Part shown: in pieces, positions 21,174 to 32,757 of the stretch
How the letters are laid out: each line of letters begins with the position of its first letter
Numbering within the stretch: position 1 is the first letter of the stretch
Source: Perkinsus olseni
Taxonomy: Eukaryota > Perkinsozoa > Perkinsida > Perkinsidae
DNA length: 64,000 bases
Direction: 5' to 3'
NCBI GenBank assembly: GCA_013115135.1
Contig: JABANP010000196.1
Coordinates: forward strand, 1-64,000
Position numbers and translations under genes: made by a program
Notes under the pieces: generated by a model
The model's input: only the letters and a program-made list of their open reading frames with translations
What the model was told of the DNA's origin: nothing
The model's database searches: none

Positions 21174-22125
21174 TTGTCGGACTCAGATACGCTTTTCACT
21201 AATGCCGCTACCCCGAGAGCTGTGGCGGGTGACTACACAGTAGCTTGGTTCTTCGAAGCCTGGTTGAGAGGAGTCTCCCAGGTTGTCTTCAGTAATACTC
21301 GGGGCCCTTTACATGGGAACTGGCCAATGCTTGCGATGGAATTCTCACAACGTCATCACGGTTGAACTCACCACGATCATGGATTCCATTTCATCGTGAA
21401 ATTCCCGTTCCATGTGGCAGGTCCGGATCTATGGTCGGGCGTAGTGCTGTTGATCGGGATTCTCTTCGGGTGAGTGTTGCTCCATAGCTTCTGTACGCGG
21501 TAGCGTCGTCACGTTCAGGTCGCCTTATTCTGTATTTCTCACGGCTTATGGGGCCCTCATTGGGCTCCTAACCGGCATGGGCATCGGGCTCGACTTCCGC
21601 GGCATGCTGGATAGTGGCCTGGTAATCCGGTTCACGTTCGCTGATGTCATTCTGATCATCTTTGTCAGGTCTGCTACAACCCAGTGCTGGTCGCGCTGTC
21701 TCTGGGCGGCTTTTATGTGGCACCCAGTTTCAAGGGGTTCATTCTCATGACCTTTGGCTGCATGCTGTCGGTTATCGCCTTTCAGGGCGTGGTCAATTTA
21801 CTGGTAATTTTTCGGCATTTTCGTGGCTGGATGATGTTATTGCGGTCAGGTCCTTCCGAACGGAGGGCCGGCGTTGACTGCCCCGTTTTGTATCACGGTC
21901 ACTATTCTGTTTGGTGCGATGTCTTGGGATTTCATCGACGGCGTAAGCGAAAGGCTGAGAGCGATGAATGTAATTCCACTGCAGTTACCCGTCTTGTTCC
22001 CACGCCAGCTCACATGCACTGAGAGGCACTGGGCGCTGAAGAGCCGCACTCAACGTGCTATTCGGGTTGTCCGGGAACTGGAGAGCGGCAGCGATATGAA
22101 TACGCTGGTTTCATCGGTAGGGTAG
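21174..22125 (+). CDS. Urea transporter-like protein (copy B)
   Basis: Five exons, 21174-21360, 21421-21469, 21519-21621, 21669-21803 and 21850-22125, join with exact phase across introns of 60, 49, 47 and 46 nt. The product reads AWFFEAWLRGVSQVVFSNT, PDLWSGVVLLIGILFG, SVFLTAYGALIGLLTGMGIG, VCYNPVLVALSLGGFYVAPS and LPNGGPALTAPFCITVTILF. The order of hydrophobic segments, the NP/YNPVLV motif and LP...APF match the UT family. It shares the LRG.(G/S)QVVF motif and an FG phase-2 exon end with copy A. The cytoplasmic tail ends ELESGSDMNTLVSSVG. The true start lies upstream: an in-frame TGA is at 21147 and no ATG follows, so a first exon is missing from the model. Confidence 0.8.
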
Positions 22126-22189
22126 CGGACGGCGGGGACGCGTGGGCTGTCGCGGTCGTGGTGGCGACTGTATCTTGAGGTTGATGCTG

Positions 22190-22710
22190 GCTCTTGACAG
22201 GATGTTGTCCGGGACCTTGGTCGAGCTGTGTCGATGAAAGTTCAGGAGTTGCTACCTGTCTCCAGTACTATCACTTCTGTGTGCTTCACTACTCGCATTC
22301 GTCCCTGGTCAGGTATGAGGCGATCGAGCGAGGACGGGTATGCAGAAACACTGCTGTCTAAAGCGGGCCTCCATCATTGGCATCAGTAGCAAAGGGAGGG
22401 GTGTCTCACGTGTGGCACTCTCGTTATTCAGTCATATGGTTACATATGGCGAGGAGGGCAAGGACCATGGGGATTACTCCCTTCAGAAGGTCGCCGCAAT
22501 AGCGGAGTATGCTGCTAAATACGAGTAAGGGCTGACGCAGGGTTACATCTTCGTGTCTGAGGATGAACCCCTTCTTGGTCGTTCAACAATTTGGTGGTCA
22601 GGTTGCTGAGGACTGTGTTCCTCCGATGCTGTGAATTCGGTAGTGAGTGTAGCCTCATGGATTCGGTATTAGTCCGGCTGAATGCCGCTGATGGTTTCCC
22701 GGCAAGTCTC
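22190..22710 (+). CDS. Unidentified multi-exon protein
   Basis: Exons read DVVRDLGRAVSMKVQELLPV (after CTTGACAG near 22201); VALSLFSHMVTYGEEGKDHG and DYSLQKVAAIAEYAAKYE; and CSLMDSVLVRLNAADGFPAS, with donor GTGAGG after LKDQ. The joins are not all resolved. It could be one gene following the urea transporter. No family is recognised. Confidence 0.35.
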
Positions 22711-22795
22711 AAGGACCAGGTGAGGGAGCGGTGAAGTGCCGCTATCATCGAGAATGGGATTATCGTCATTCACTAACAGCCTTCATTTGGGCAGT

Positions 22796-22963
22796 ATGGC
22801 TGATTTGCGGGTCCACGCATTCAATTTCAACGCGCGAAACCATAAGTCAGTCAAATTTCTCAAGGGACAGCATTCACCTTTCCTTTTTTTCGACTTGCAT
22901 TCATCTTCATCTTCCGAGGTTATGGCTTCATTGTTAAACCGTGACTTTCCTGGCGTCTGGTGA
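22796..22963 (+). CDS. Small hypothetical protein
   Basis: A 55-residue frame from ATG 22796 reads MADLRVHAFNFNARNHKSVK and ends SLLNRDFPGVW with TGA. A poly-serine patch (SSSSS) lies in the middle. It directly follows a GGGCAG acceptor, so it may be an exon. Confidence 0.3.
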   Translation: MADLRVHAFNFNARNHKSVKFLKGQHSPFLFFDLHSSSSSEVMASLLNRDFPGVW

Positions 22964-23706
22964 TCCTCCTCGTAATGCGGGCATGGCTCCCCAGACACAC
23001 ATGTTGAGCATGGGAGAACTTTACGAGTAGCTTACTCGACAAAGTGCACTCCAATAATTACTCCTGGGTCTGAGATAAAAGCCCTAATCAAAACACTCGA
23101 CAATTCGTCATTCTCGTATGTCTCGCCGGTTTGGAAGCGCCCGGGCCTCCGGGAAGACCGGGACTCGTGGCCCGAGAGGACTCCTCCACGAGAGAATGCG
23201 AGTTGAAAGCATACTCGTTTGAAAGCGCCGCCCATATCGACGTCAGTCGTGGAGCGGCTCCACCGGGGCCAATGATTGCATATCTACCAGCAGGCTAGAT
23301 CCGATATCGCACGCTGCTCTGAGGAGTGGCTTCGCTGATGCTAAGGCCAACGGCCTTCAAATATCGAAATCTCCCGACTTAAGCGGTGGGTTGGTTCCCT
23401 GGACCTTTGGAGGTCGGGCTGGTTTAATCCACTGCTACTCGGTTATTGATCGGGAAGGCGATCATGGGATTTCCGCAGGCCGGCTGCGGCTGGAGTTAGT
23501 TGAGTGTGCGGAGGTTGTACTGTGCCACTTTTCCTTCCCGGTATAAGCGGAATGGTGATCTTTCAGCCACGTTTCATCGTGCAAATCGTCTTTCTGAGTA
23601 AAAGTGTGATGGGAGTTCGTAGTACGAACTTCGTACTGACAGCAAGTTGTACCATGCGTGCCACAAGTGGTTAGTCAGACTAACTTAGTCTAGTTTTTGG
23701 GGACCG
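22964..23706. other. No gene recognised
   Basis: Short frames only. A small palindrome GTTCGTAGTACGAAC lies near 23615. Confidence 0.35.
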
Positions 23707-24502
23707 ATGGCTGACAGGCCTCAAATCGCAATCTTCCGGATCGTTGACCCGATTAGTGGCAGCGTCAGATATCAGTGAGTGCGGTGAGTGAAGCTCGGCC
23801 GTCCACTGATCGTGATGTTCATCACTCGGGGGAAGTCTACGTCGAGGCTGAGACAAGTGCGAAGAGGAACAACGATCTTTATCCCATTCCCACTATTCAG
23901 GACCCCAGGCTCCCGCTGCCTAGGCTCGCTGCCGCGGACATTATATCCGCCGAAAATTTTCTGCTGAGCAGGCAGTGGAAAGTTGGCATTTCTTAGCATC
24001 TGGTGGAGGAGTTTCACGAGAAACCTGATGGATAAAGTTGGTTCGATTTCAGCTACCTGCCATCCACGCTCGTGCTCGGAATTATGTTGAGCGGAGCCAA
24101 CGATTATGTCTTCCGAATACTCTTGTTCCTCGAGTTGGGCATGAAAGTTAGTGAAAGCCGAGTGGAAGAGGAACCTTCCCGCTAGGGGCGTCAGAAGGCT
24201 TGCGCCGATTAAATCTGTGTTGGAAATTCCAACACGGATTCACTCGGCGCAAGTTAAAATTCGCAATTTCGTCGGAATTATTTCGAAAGTCATCTTCGCT
24301 GGAAGATGGGGAAATGAGCTTCTTGCTACTTTGCATTGGCCCTACGTGTTCTTTCTAGGCCGTTCTGTCTGCTCGACGAGTCTGCGGACCCGAGGAAGCC
24401 TCTGAGATCGGCATCATATTCGGCGGTCGTGACTTTGATAACAAGCCCCTAGAGGGGATCATTTCCGACTGTGCCACCATGGCGGTAAACGACTCTGTTT
24501 GA
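23707..24502 (+). CDS. Unidentified protein with membrane segments, interrupted by a palindrome
   Basis: It starts at ATG 23707 (MADRPQIAIFRIVDPISGSV). Coding continues as VSEARPSTDRDVHHSGEVYV and LPRLAAADIISAENFLLSRQ, then a hydrophobic exon YLPSTLVLGIMLSGANDYVF, RILLFLELGMK. A later part reads NELLATLHWPYVFFLG and the end EIGIIFGGRDFDNKPLEGII with TGA at 24500-24502. A 55 bp palindrome (24199-24253) sits between the hydrophobic exon and the C-terminal part. A one-base phase problem lies near 23774. No family is recognised. Confidence 0.45.
24199..24253. repeat. Near-perfect palindrome, 27 bp arms, 1 nt loop
   Basis: Arm 24199-24225 and arm 24227-24253 are reverse complements with three mismatches; the loop is A at 24226. 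It lies inside a gene. Confidence 0.9.
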
Positions 24503-24849
24503 CTCGCTGCGGCGTATAGCTGCGTAGCTCACTTGGCTCGACTACTCCCCTCATTCATTCTCTATTTATACATCATCCGATCTGTAGCATGTATATCGCT
24601 GTATCGTAGCTCTCTGTACGTAGCGGTGTACCCGTCGAGGACGGAAACGTAGTGGTAGTGCTATGGATATTCTAACGTTGTTCTTTCTATATTGATATAT
24701 ATTCTGACGAAGCGATGAGACCTTCGCTTGGTCGAGAGTGGGTAGATTTGTATTGGTAGGGGATAGGCATTAGGTTGATGTTCTCGGGTTACCATTGGAC
24801 GCACAAGTGTGTGGTGTTGCATCACAGTAATTAGTGAGGGAGAGTCTTC
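24503..24849. other. No gene recognised
   Basis: A T-rich stretch between two plus-strand genes; it may contain the 3' UTR of one and the 5' UTR of the next. Confidence 0.35.
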
Positions 24850-25467
24850 ATGTTTGAAGCTGAGTCTGAGGGTGAGATTGAAGAGGGCGCTGCAGCTCTT
24901 CGGGATGCGTTATCCGTGCGCCCAACAGCGGCCTGGGAACTGCGGATAGGGCTGAATGTCGGAATTATCGAGTCCGAGAGGGAGTGGGACGTCTCGCAGA
25001 TGAGCCCACCATATACAGTATCGGCTGCCGGGCCCAATAGTTGAGCTCTTCGCTAGATCCGACTGACAGTCGGATTACCGTGATTTTTGAGCATTGCGGA
25101 ATGCGCAGTCTCGAAGCATATCAGGTTGGTTGTTGGTGGTTGACAGCTGAGGATTTACGCGTCGCGCCCCTCGGGAATTTGAAGGGGTATGGGGCGCTTC
25201 CCGACCATCATCGGCATGGGATGGCTCGGTGGTCCTCCTGTAGCTCTGTTTTCGATGTCCTGGCGGAGCAACTCTGATCAGTGGCACGGGTTCTTGGCAG
25301 CAGCAGGGAATCTCGGAGCTCCGGTTGGGATGACTGGCGGCAAAGAGGCACTGAGAAGTGGGATGCTGATAGAGGAGGAAGATATTCTGAGTATGGCCGG
25401 GCCTGGGGCAGCGCTGATAAATACTGTTGAATATCAAATTTATGGAGCGAAAGAATTTGGTACATAG
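24850..25467 (+). CDS. Unidentified multi-exon protein
   Basis: From ATG 24850 the frame reads MFEAESEGEIEEGAAALRDA, LSVRPTAAWELRIGLNVGII and ESEREWDVSQMS. A second frame reads HCGMRSLEAYQ, LTAEDLRVAPLGNLKGYGAL and a third MGRFPTIIGMGWLGGPPVAL to MAGPGAALINTVEYQIYGAK. The splice pattern between them is not certain. The acidic N-terminus is notable. No family is recognised. Confidence 0.4.
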
Positions 25468-25506
25468 ATATATAAACCATGACGATCATGAAAACGTTTG
25501 AATGCA

Positions 25507-25695
25507 CTACGCAACAGAGTCATAGGAAATCGGGTTTTTCGATTTCTCGCCAGCCATGAAGAGAATCGCCTTCAAAGCTGTATTTCCGGGATGAAGCATA
25601 CTAACAAGCTCAATGAGGCCTGGTTGCGCAAGTATATCCCCAGATAGACAAAATACCGAAAAATGCCGACTTTCAAAGAATTCGTTGCGCAACAC
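25507..25695 (-). CDS. Hypothetical protein fragment
   Basis: The minus frame reads FSVFCLSGDILAQPGLIELV, SMLHPGNTALKAILFMAGEK and SKNPISYDSVA with TAG. It has no ATG at its start and is probably a last exon. No family is recognised. Confidence 0.3.
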   Translation of the reverse strand: MLRNEFFESRHFSVFCLSGDILAQPGLIELVSMLHPGNTALKAILFMAGEKSKNPISYDSVA

Positions 25696-25786
25696 AATAA
25701 ATATTATCGAATATTTCTATCGAATGGGAATGCGATGCGCTTCTGAGCATGGGTATGCAGGTATCAGATCAGCGGGGACCAGAGGT

Positions 25787-28700
25787 ATGAGTACAAAACG
25801 AGCAGATCAGCTTCATCGTGGTAGTAGTCGCTGAGGTCTTGCTGCGAATAGTGACGGCTTCAGGGAGAGCAATAAGCGACAACCACGCTGGGATCAGGAG
25901 AGGAGTTCTAGAGGAGGGTACTGGACGGGCAAGGTAGTACAAGAGTGGAGGCAGGTTGCGATGGTTCTCCTCTTTGGTGAGCACAAGCATAGAAGCAGGC
26001 CTGATCGTACATCGCCGAGGGGAATACGTTAACATTCTGTCTATCTCACGGGATCCTTCGTGATTTTCCAGGATACCACCGGCAACTACAATCAAAGTGC
26101 AGCCGACTGGAGTGGAGCGACTGGGCGATGGACAGGCGGTGAGGGAGCCGAGGTGAACCGTATTGCTGCTTCGGAGGTGATGCAGATGCTGTTTTCCTGC
26201 ATATTCGGTCAAGTGTGCGGCTGTTCAGAGTGTAGGTGGAGAGAATTCGTCTGTCCGATCGCGTGCACGGTCGCGGTCTCGATCTCGATCTAGTCCTAGG
26301 TGAGACCTCGCGCTGCCTCATTGGAGATGGCGCAGCTAGCCGGTCAGATACACGCGACAGAGGAGTCGTAGTCCGGATTACTCGAATGATCAGCATGACG
26401 CCACACGATCGAGTGAAGATGAGGGCTCGTCGGAGCCGGAGGAGAGCGAGTCCATGTCTCCCGAGGGGATGGTAACACGTCGCTTGGGCTTAGCTCGAGT
26501 CTTACAGTGGTGTTGTTGTCTATCGGAATATCTAGTCTGGGTGGGAAGTGGTCCTTAGGATCGCTCAAGGATCCGCAGGTGCTCTGGCTGAGTGGGTTTG
26601 TCGATGGCTCGTCTATAGGTTGTTCGGAGGGAGGCTGGCGGGCTGCTGGAGTTCGACGCCCCGTGCACTGTTAAAGGCGTGGAGTCCTTCAGTGAAGAGG
26701 AGAAAGGGAAGTAGTAGTGATGATGGGAAAATGCGGTAGAGAGAAGATTCTTTATTCCCAGGCTGGGTCGAATAACTACATGGGAGGAAGCAGTCGAGCG
26801 TGGCATTCTGCTGCAGAGTGTCGTCAACGCCCTTGAGGCCTCCGGGGTGAGTTCCTCCGTCCCGTTGTTGGACGAACGGGACAGCTATTCTGATTCCATC
26901 AGGCTGCTCGACCTACCCCGATCCAGCAGCATGCTATTCCTGTTATAGCCGGAGGCGTGGATGTGGTGGCAAGCGCTCAGACTGGCACGGGTAATAGTCA
27001 GTAAAGGATACGTCTTGGAGACAGTTGTGGTACTCTCAGGGAAGAGCCTAGCGTTTATTGCTCCTATAGTGTCGAAGATTGGTAAAATGTCTTCGACTGT
27101 TCCTCGACCCTTCTTTCCCGGGAGGTAAGACATCGTGTCAGAACGATTCCTGCGAACGACGCCAAGGACTGGCCCGAAGCATGACTGCGGTCGAGTTCCT
27201 CGATGGTCGACGTTGCGCGCTGTAGCAGCTATAGATCTCTGAGGGAGTGGGCTCTTATGGGATTGTGGTTCAGGATGGCCCAGGCGTCACCGCTGTGCAT
27301 GGTGCTGGCCCCGACAAGAGAGCTGGCGATGCAATTGGTGAAGGACTTCGAGGTGAAGGAGTCCGCTGTTGGTGGAGACTTGTGGATTCTCCGTTCTTCA
27401 GTCATGCTCTGTGAGTCTGGAGAAGGGAGAGATGTGTCGCGCGAAGGCTGCTTATGGCGGGGAGACCGCATCGCGTCAGGTGAGACGGGATTTCCCGATC
27501 CGCGGGATACCTCCGTTACTGGTAGGCGGATCGCATCTGTGCGGAACAGCTCGATGTACTGGTTGCAACCCCTGGTAGACTGCTCGAGTTCAACGAGACG
27601 GGGAGGGTAATGGTGACAATTCCTTCATCTTCATGGGCCATGAATCATGACTCTCCAGGTGTCTCTGGGGTACGTCAAGTTCCTCGTGTTGGACGAGGCT
27701 GACCAGATGCTGTCGATGGGACTTGAGGTGAGAAGTGCTATCCGGCTGTACATTGATATGTTTCGCTTACGTGTTATTGGCGTGAGTATGTATAAGTTTG
27801 TACATACTTACCGATACATCATACTTTTTTATGAGGGTCGCTAACGAAATAGACGTTGCATCTGTACGGTCAGCATGTAGCGTACCATTACTTCGCGGTA
27901 TCCTCGCCGGTGCCAAAAGCCTTATTCCTCAGGCGTATGTTAATAACATATTGATGGAGACCGACCTGACGGAGCCTAATGGTCGTCAGACACTTCTGTT
28001 CTCCGCGACCATCGACAATCCCAATTTGAAGCCATGGCTCGAGGGAGAGGTACGGCCTTCACAACTCTCTGCTGTTCCTGATATCCTCAGCCAGACCCTT
28101 CTCCGGAAGCAAAGGGTTACGATCGCTGTTGGACGTGGGCGAGGGGCTGGCGGTGCTGGAGGAGCTATGCGATGCAATGTTGCCCAGTCTGTTCGGGTGT
28201 TGAGGTCGGACCAGGCTAAGGACCAAGCGCTTTGGGAGGATCTAGCGCAGCTCGACATCGTTAACGGAGAGCAAGTAAGTACATCCGAGTTTCCTCTCTA
28301 AGTCATGAAAGATTCTCGAAATCACTCCAATGACTGAGACATGTGTAGCCTTGGTGATCAATACAGGTATGAATGAAATTATCAGGATATCGGCTAACTC
28401 TTGCCGTTGGGAAATGCTTATCAGCATTAACTATTGATTTATCGATGCGGTTTGGTCTCTGCGGCCCAGCATTTTTCCCCCAACGCATCGTAAGCGCTGG
28501 TTCAGGCCATCATTTTCGTGTCATCTCGTGATCGAGGCAAGGACCTTCATAAACGTATTTGCGGAAGCGGGAAGCTGTGCTGCGGTCTGTTACAGGGCAA
28601 ACAACTGCAGACTGTCCGGGAGGAGGTTGTCAGGAGGTAGGATGTGATAATGGGAGGCGATCGTTACATGTTCCTCATCTTCTGAATTGTATGGCGTATC

Positions 28701-30593
28701 CACAGGGGATATCTTCTCGTGCTCTTGACCGATGATGGTCATCATCGGAGCCGTTCTCGGCTATTGCCAGGAGATGGCTATGAATGATACCGCGTATCCC
28801 GAGTCGGGGTCTCCGACCTACTCGTTTTGTCAGTGTGACTGTAAAACGTCTGTGAGCTTTGCCACGAACTCGATGCAGCAAGAGAATCGTTATCTGAGAT
28901 TGAACTCGAACGGTGTAGATGTTGATCCTGTATCTCCGAGCAGATCACGCAGGTCAAGTACAATCATTGGAATACACCCGGCGTTTATTGCGAGTCTCGC
29001 AATGCGAGACTTGCTATGCGAGTTACCCGGCGGAAACAATGCCCGCTGTCAATGAACCCAAAGCGGCGGACCGTTGAACTTGCAGTGGATGATCACTATC
29101 TGGATGATGTATCGGTACACTTCTGAGGACCATCGGCGACGAGGATGGGGAGATTCTGGAGTCCGATCTTGCTGTAGACGATTCAGAGCGGGATATGTCA
29201 ATGATAGCTGTTGATATGACGCATCACATTGCCCCTCTTCGGGTACTCTTAAGAGGAGGAGGAAGGTCATGGAGCTGATCTGCATAGACATCGTAGACCG
29301 TTGCCGGTCGGCAATCTGGGTGGCAATACGTTCCGATACGTGTTGACATGGATATGTGCTGGCTCGATCTTGTTGATTCGATAACGCGTTACACGAATCA
29401 GGATCTGTATCAGGAGGAAGGTGATCAACTTTGTTAGCGCAGAGGAAATTCCACGACCCCATTTGCATTACCTGGACGCGAGCAGGTGTCTGGGGTACAT
29501 AGTCTTCCACATTCTGCTTGGTGCGTGTCCATGGACCGTGTCGCGGACCGCGGGAGGGACTCAAGCGCGATCTAGCTATGCAACCCTTTCGCGACAGGGA
29601 GCTGACTGTTAGCGGAGCCCTTATCATGAAATCCATACCCTCCGACCACAGACGATTCAGTCTCCCGCGCCCCTGTGTTGCATCCTGGGTGCCAGTGATG
29701 GTATGTAAGCAGCCCGCGAGTCCGCAGTGGCGGAGACCTGTAGTGTTTGCGACGACATCTCGAATGATCATTGCGCATTTTTTATTCACACTCTGGGTTC
29801 CATGGCGGCGCCACTTGAAGGCGGCGTTGCTCGGGAGTTAGCGCTTCCCTCATGGCTTGCGCTCATTCAGATTCCGTGCGAACGAGGATCAAGTCCTGGT
29901 TTCGACCAGCGTTGCAGCCAGAGGCCTGGACTTCCCAAATGTGACATTAGTAATTAATTACGATATGCCAGAGAGTAAGGCCAACAACATTCGCTCTGTG
30001 CGTCTTCCGATCGTCTTCGTGCCAGTGGACACTTTGACCTGCACTCATCGTTTGTGGTGGTGTGCAGGTATTGAGACGTACACACATCGGATCGGTCGGA
30101 CGGGCCGCATCGGTCACGAGGGTCGCGCTGTCGCCTACTACAATCCGGCAAGCAAGGACCGGCGAATTGGTGATGCCTTGATAAGCTTTCTGAGGAAGTA
30201 TAATCAACCGGTTAGCGAGGAGCTCGAGGCTGCTGTTCGGCCGAGACGGGTAAAAAAAACTGCCTGGTTCCTTGAACCCTCTTGGTGAACTCGTCGAGTA
30301 CCTCATGCTTTTCTTGTTTCAGCACAACTTTAGAAGACAGTATCAAGGATATAGTTCTGACCGTAGCGGACCAGGTGAGGAATGGTGGGATACGGAAGAG
30401 GGAATTTTTGCACATGTCGACCCGAGTTCAAAGAGCATACCAATTCCGCTGCCATTCGTCAGGGCCTTCACCCTCTAGCGATCGGTGGAGCTACGGCAGT
30501 TCGAGACAGCTAGATCGTTCGCAAGAGCGTAGTGGCCATCGCCGTCCCGAGAGGGATAGGTCGGATGGGTCGTCTCGGTACCGCTCATGGTGA
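25787..30593 (+). CDS. DEAD-box ATP-dependent RNA helicase, DDX3/Ded1-like
   Basis: An RNA-dependent ATPase expected to remodel RNA or assist translation initiation. The start is ATG 25787 (MSTKRADQLHR). The N-terminal tail has RGG and RS segments (SSRGGYW, RARSRSRSRSS) then an acidic patch SSEDEGSSEPEESESMS. Motifs in order: WEEAVERGILLQSVVNALEA; Q motif PTPIQQHAIPVIAGG; I AQTGTGKS (split by an intron); Ia APTRELA; Ib TPGRL; II LDEADQM; III LLFSATI; IV AIIFVSS; V STSVAARGLDFPNV; VI YTHRIGRTGRIG. The tail ends SSDRWSYGSSRQLD to DGSSRYRSW. Domain order and the ISFLRKYNQ extension fit DDX3/Ded1. About 18 exons; most introns are 35-95 nt, but a 203 nt intron (27729-27931) and a roughly 1.1 kb gap between motifs IV and V (28640-29770) stand out. 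Confidence 0.88.
28990..29014. repeat. Palindrome, 12 bp arms, 1 nt loop
   Basis: Arms 28990-29001 and 29003-29014 (one mismatch), followed by a third partial copy TATGCGAG. It lies in the oversized gap of the helicase gene. Confidence 0.75.
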
Positions 30594-30931
30594 TCGAGAA
30601 AGACTCCCGTGTAACGATAAGGTTTCTACTTACTCTGTTGGTTGTCGAGCTGCCCAGAGGCGAGATCTCCAATTTGTTTAAATTGTTCTGCAGTCGGAAG
30701 CGAGTGGCCTTCACTCGCCCTTGTTTCAACGATCTAGGGCTTGAGATGAAAGCAGGCCCTGAAAGGACCTCTTCTCGAACCTGAGGAGATGTTATTCGCT
30801 CTGTGTTGCCCGTAGGGTTGCTGATACCCAGACCCCCCTCATTCGAATAAGTCCGCTCTGGGTGACTCCTATTAGAAGGAGCTAGTTTTCTACTTTGACG
30901 ATTAATATCCCTTTATCTCGAACTGCTTGCT

Positions 30932-32586
30932 ATGGCGGATTCTCCACGGTTTACGGAGTTTGTCTCACGAGTCGCTGCGGACCCCCAAGCACGACTGGTT
31001 GTCATCAGCAGCGGAGGGACTACGGTGGCCCTGGAACGTCGAACTGTGAGGTGAGCCCTTCTCGTTTCCGCTCACGAGCGATAATAGCATGGTTTTGAAA
31101 AAATCGGGACAGAAAAATTTCTGGTCGCGGAGCTGGGTGGCGTTGATGTTCATGTTTCACTTCGTGCAGGTTTTTGGACAATTTCTCGACGGGAAATCGG
31201 GGCGCGGGCATGGCCGAGAGTTTCATCATGATGAATGAGGAACCGTCGTCCAGTAAATATTACGTGGTCTATTTCCATCGGAAAGGTGAGGGATGATTCT
31301 CGAGTTTTATCGGCGAGATCCGATTCAACCAGGTGGGGCAGCTGTGCTATGCCTTTCGTTCGTCACCTCCCCGACGCAACGGAACAGCTGGAGTTGATGA
31401 GCAGGGGAGATCAGGGCATGCAGTTCGACTCTTATATACAGGTAACACAAGGCACCACCAGTTTGCGATGGCTGATTGTGTAGAGAATAACGGTGTTTTC
31501 AGGCTCGCCCTTCGTCAGACGTTTTAAGTCGCTATCTGCTTTGTGTCGGAATTCTCCAGTGTCACTGAGTAAGATCCGCACCACGTCGCGCTCATCGCGT
31601 TCTGCTGCTTCGACCACTTGGAATAACACTATCGCCAAAGGCGTGGTGAGGCGAAAGAGCCTCACTATCTGTGCATAGCCCATGCCAAAGACAAATGCGC
31701 GCGCCACAGCAATACGAGAGATCTCATCGACTCTATACCGCTGCTTCGAGCCATATGAACCCTTCAGACGCTTCTTCCGCTCGGCCGCTTGGATCAGTGT
31801 ATGGTTCGCTCGGTCTCCTGTGGACGGCTGTCCCTCGCGGAGCCGAGAGTGTCATTGGTTCAGTTGAAGGCGGCACCGATGGTCATGCAATCTGTTGTAG
31901 TTACTTGAGTTCCCTTGAGAAGATCGCGAAGATTGTTTACCCCCTGGGCCCTCGGGCAGCACTAATACTAGCTGCTGCGGTATCCGACTTCTACGTGCCT
32001 CTCGACCAAATGCCGGAGAACAAGATCCAGAGTGGCGCGCATCAGGCAGACGGCCTCACGCTGCATCTCACGGGTGTTCCGAAAGTTTTGGGCCGCGTGA
32101 AAGGGACGTGGTGTCCGCAAGCGCTGGTCAGTCAGAGGAGCCCTGACGTATGAGTTGGATCTCCCACGTTCAGGTCGTCTCGTTTAAGCTGGAGACCGAT
32201 CCTGACATACTCTTCGAGAAGGCTAGCGGGGCGATCAAGAAATACGGCGTTGATGCCGTGGTCGCGAACGTTTTGGAGGTATTGAGTCCGAGGTCCCGGG
32301 TTCGATCCCGAGGCTCGGCATTATTCGTCCGAGACGCACTTGGCTCTGGCTGAATTTCTCTGGTGCTCAGTCGCGATACCGGAAGCTTTGGATAGTTCGT
32401 GGAGCAGAGAGCGTCGACACCGATCGCCATTACACGACGCGGCTCATTACCAAGCCAGAATCTGAAGGTGATTTATCGGCCATAGTCTGCTGTACAGCTA
32501 CCTCCGTCGTGTCAGATATCGAAGGGGTGCTGGTGAAGGCTCTCCAGGAACTTCATACTCATCATATACAGCGCGCTTCACAGTGA
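30932..32586 (+). CDS. Phosphopantothenate-cysteine ligase
   Basis: It joins 4'-phosphopantothenate and cysteine in coenzyme A synthesis; in eukaryotes this is a single-domain cytosolic enzyme (PPCS/CAB2 type). It starts at ATG 30932 (MADSPRFTEFVSRVAADPQA). Seen motifs: LVVISSGGTTVALE near residue 21; FLDNFSTGNRGAGMAESF after the first intron (31051-31170); YYVVYFHRKG; RHLPDATEQLELMSRG; GPRAALILAAAVSDFYVP; MPENKIQSG; SFKLETDPDILFEKASGAIK; and VDAVVANVLE. The 92 nt intron 32279-32370 is fixed by VLE joining SRYRKLWIVRG. The stop is TGA 32584-32586. The GGTT and FSTGNRG segments bind nucleotide and the AVSDFYVP loop is conserved in the family. The middle exon phase (31287-31440) is not fully settled. 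Confidence 0.88.
32279..32370 (+). other. Intron containing a tRNA B-box-like sequence
   Basis: The intron carries CCGGGTTCGATCCCGAGGC near 32300, identical in style to a tRNA T arm, followed by CTCGGCA. No A box or cloverleaf can be drawn, so it is not called as a tRNA. It may be a tRNA-derived retroelement remnant. Confidence 0.45.
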
Positions 32587-32757
32587 CTTTCTTTTATTCA
32601 ACCTTCGGCCTCATCACCTCGGTTCTGCGTTGTGACATTGGGGGTGGTTCATAGTACCACTAGATGCCATGCTCGCCACGTTGGTGCTGAGCTGGCGAGG
32701 CCGGGCTTACCCGATCTTCATCACAGTCGAAGCCACTTGTTTTTTTTATCGTCGGCC

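Noticed and set aside
29049..29789. 246-residue minus-strand open frame, the longest uninterrupted frame on that strand near the helicase
   Set aside because: It lies wholly within the plus-strand helicase gene, has no recognised domain, and plus-strand segments within it (acidic exon-like sequence) have better coding composition. Kept only as a note.
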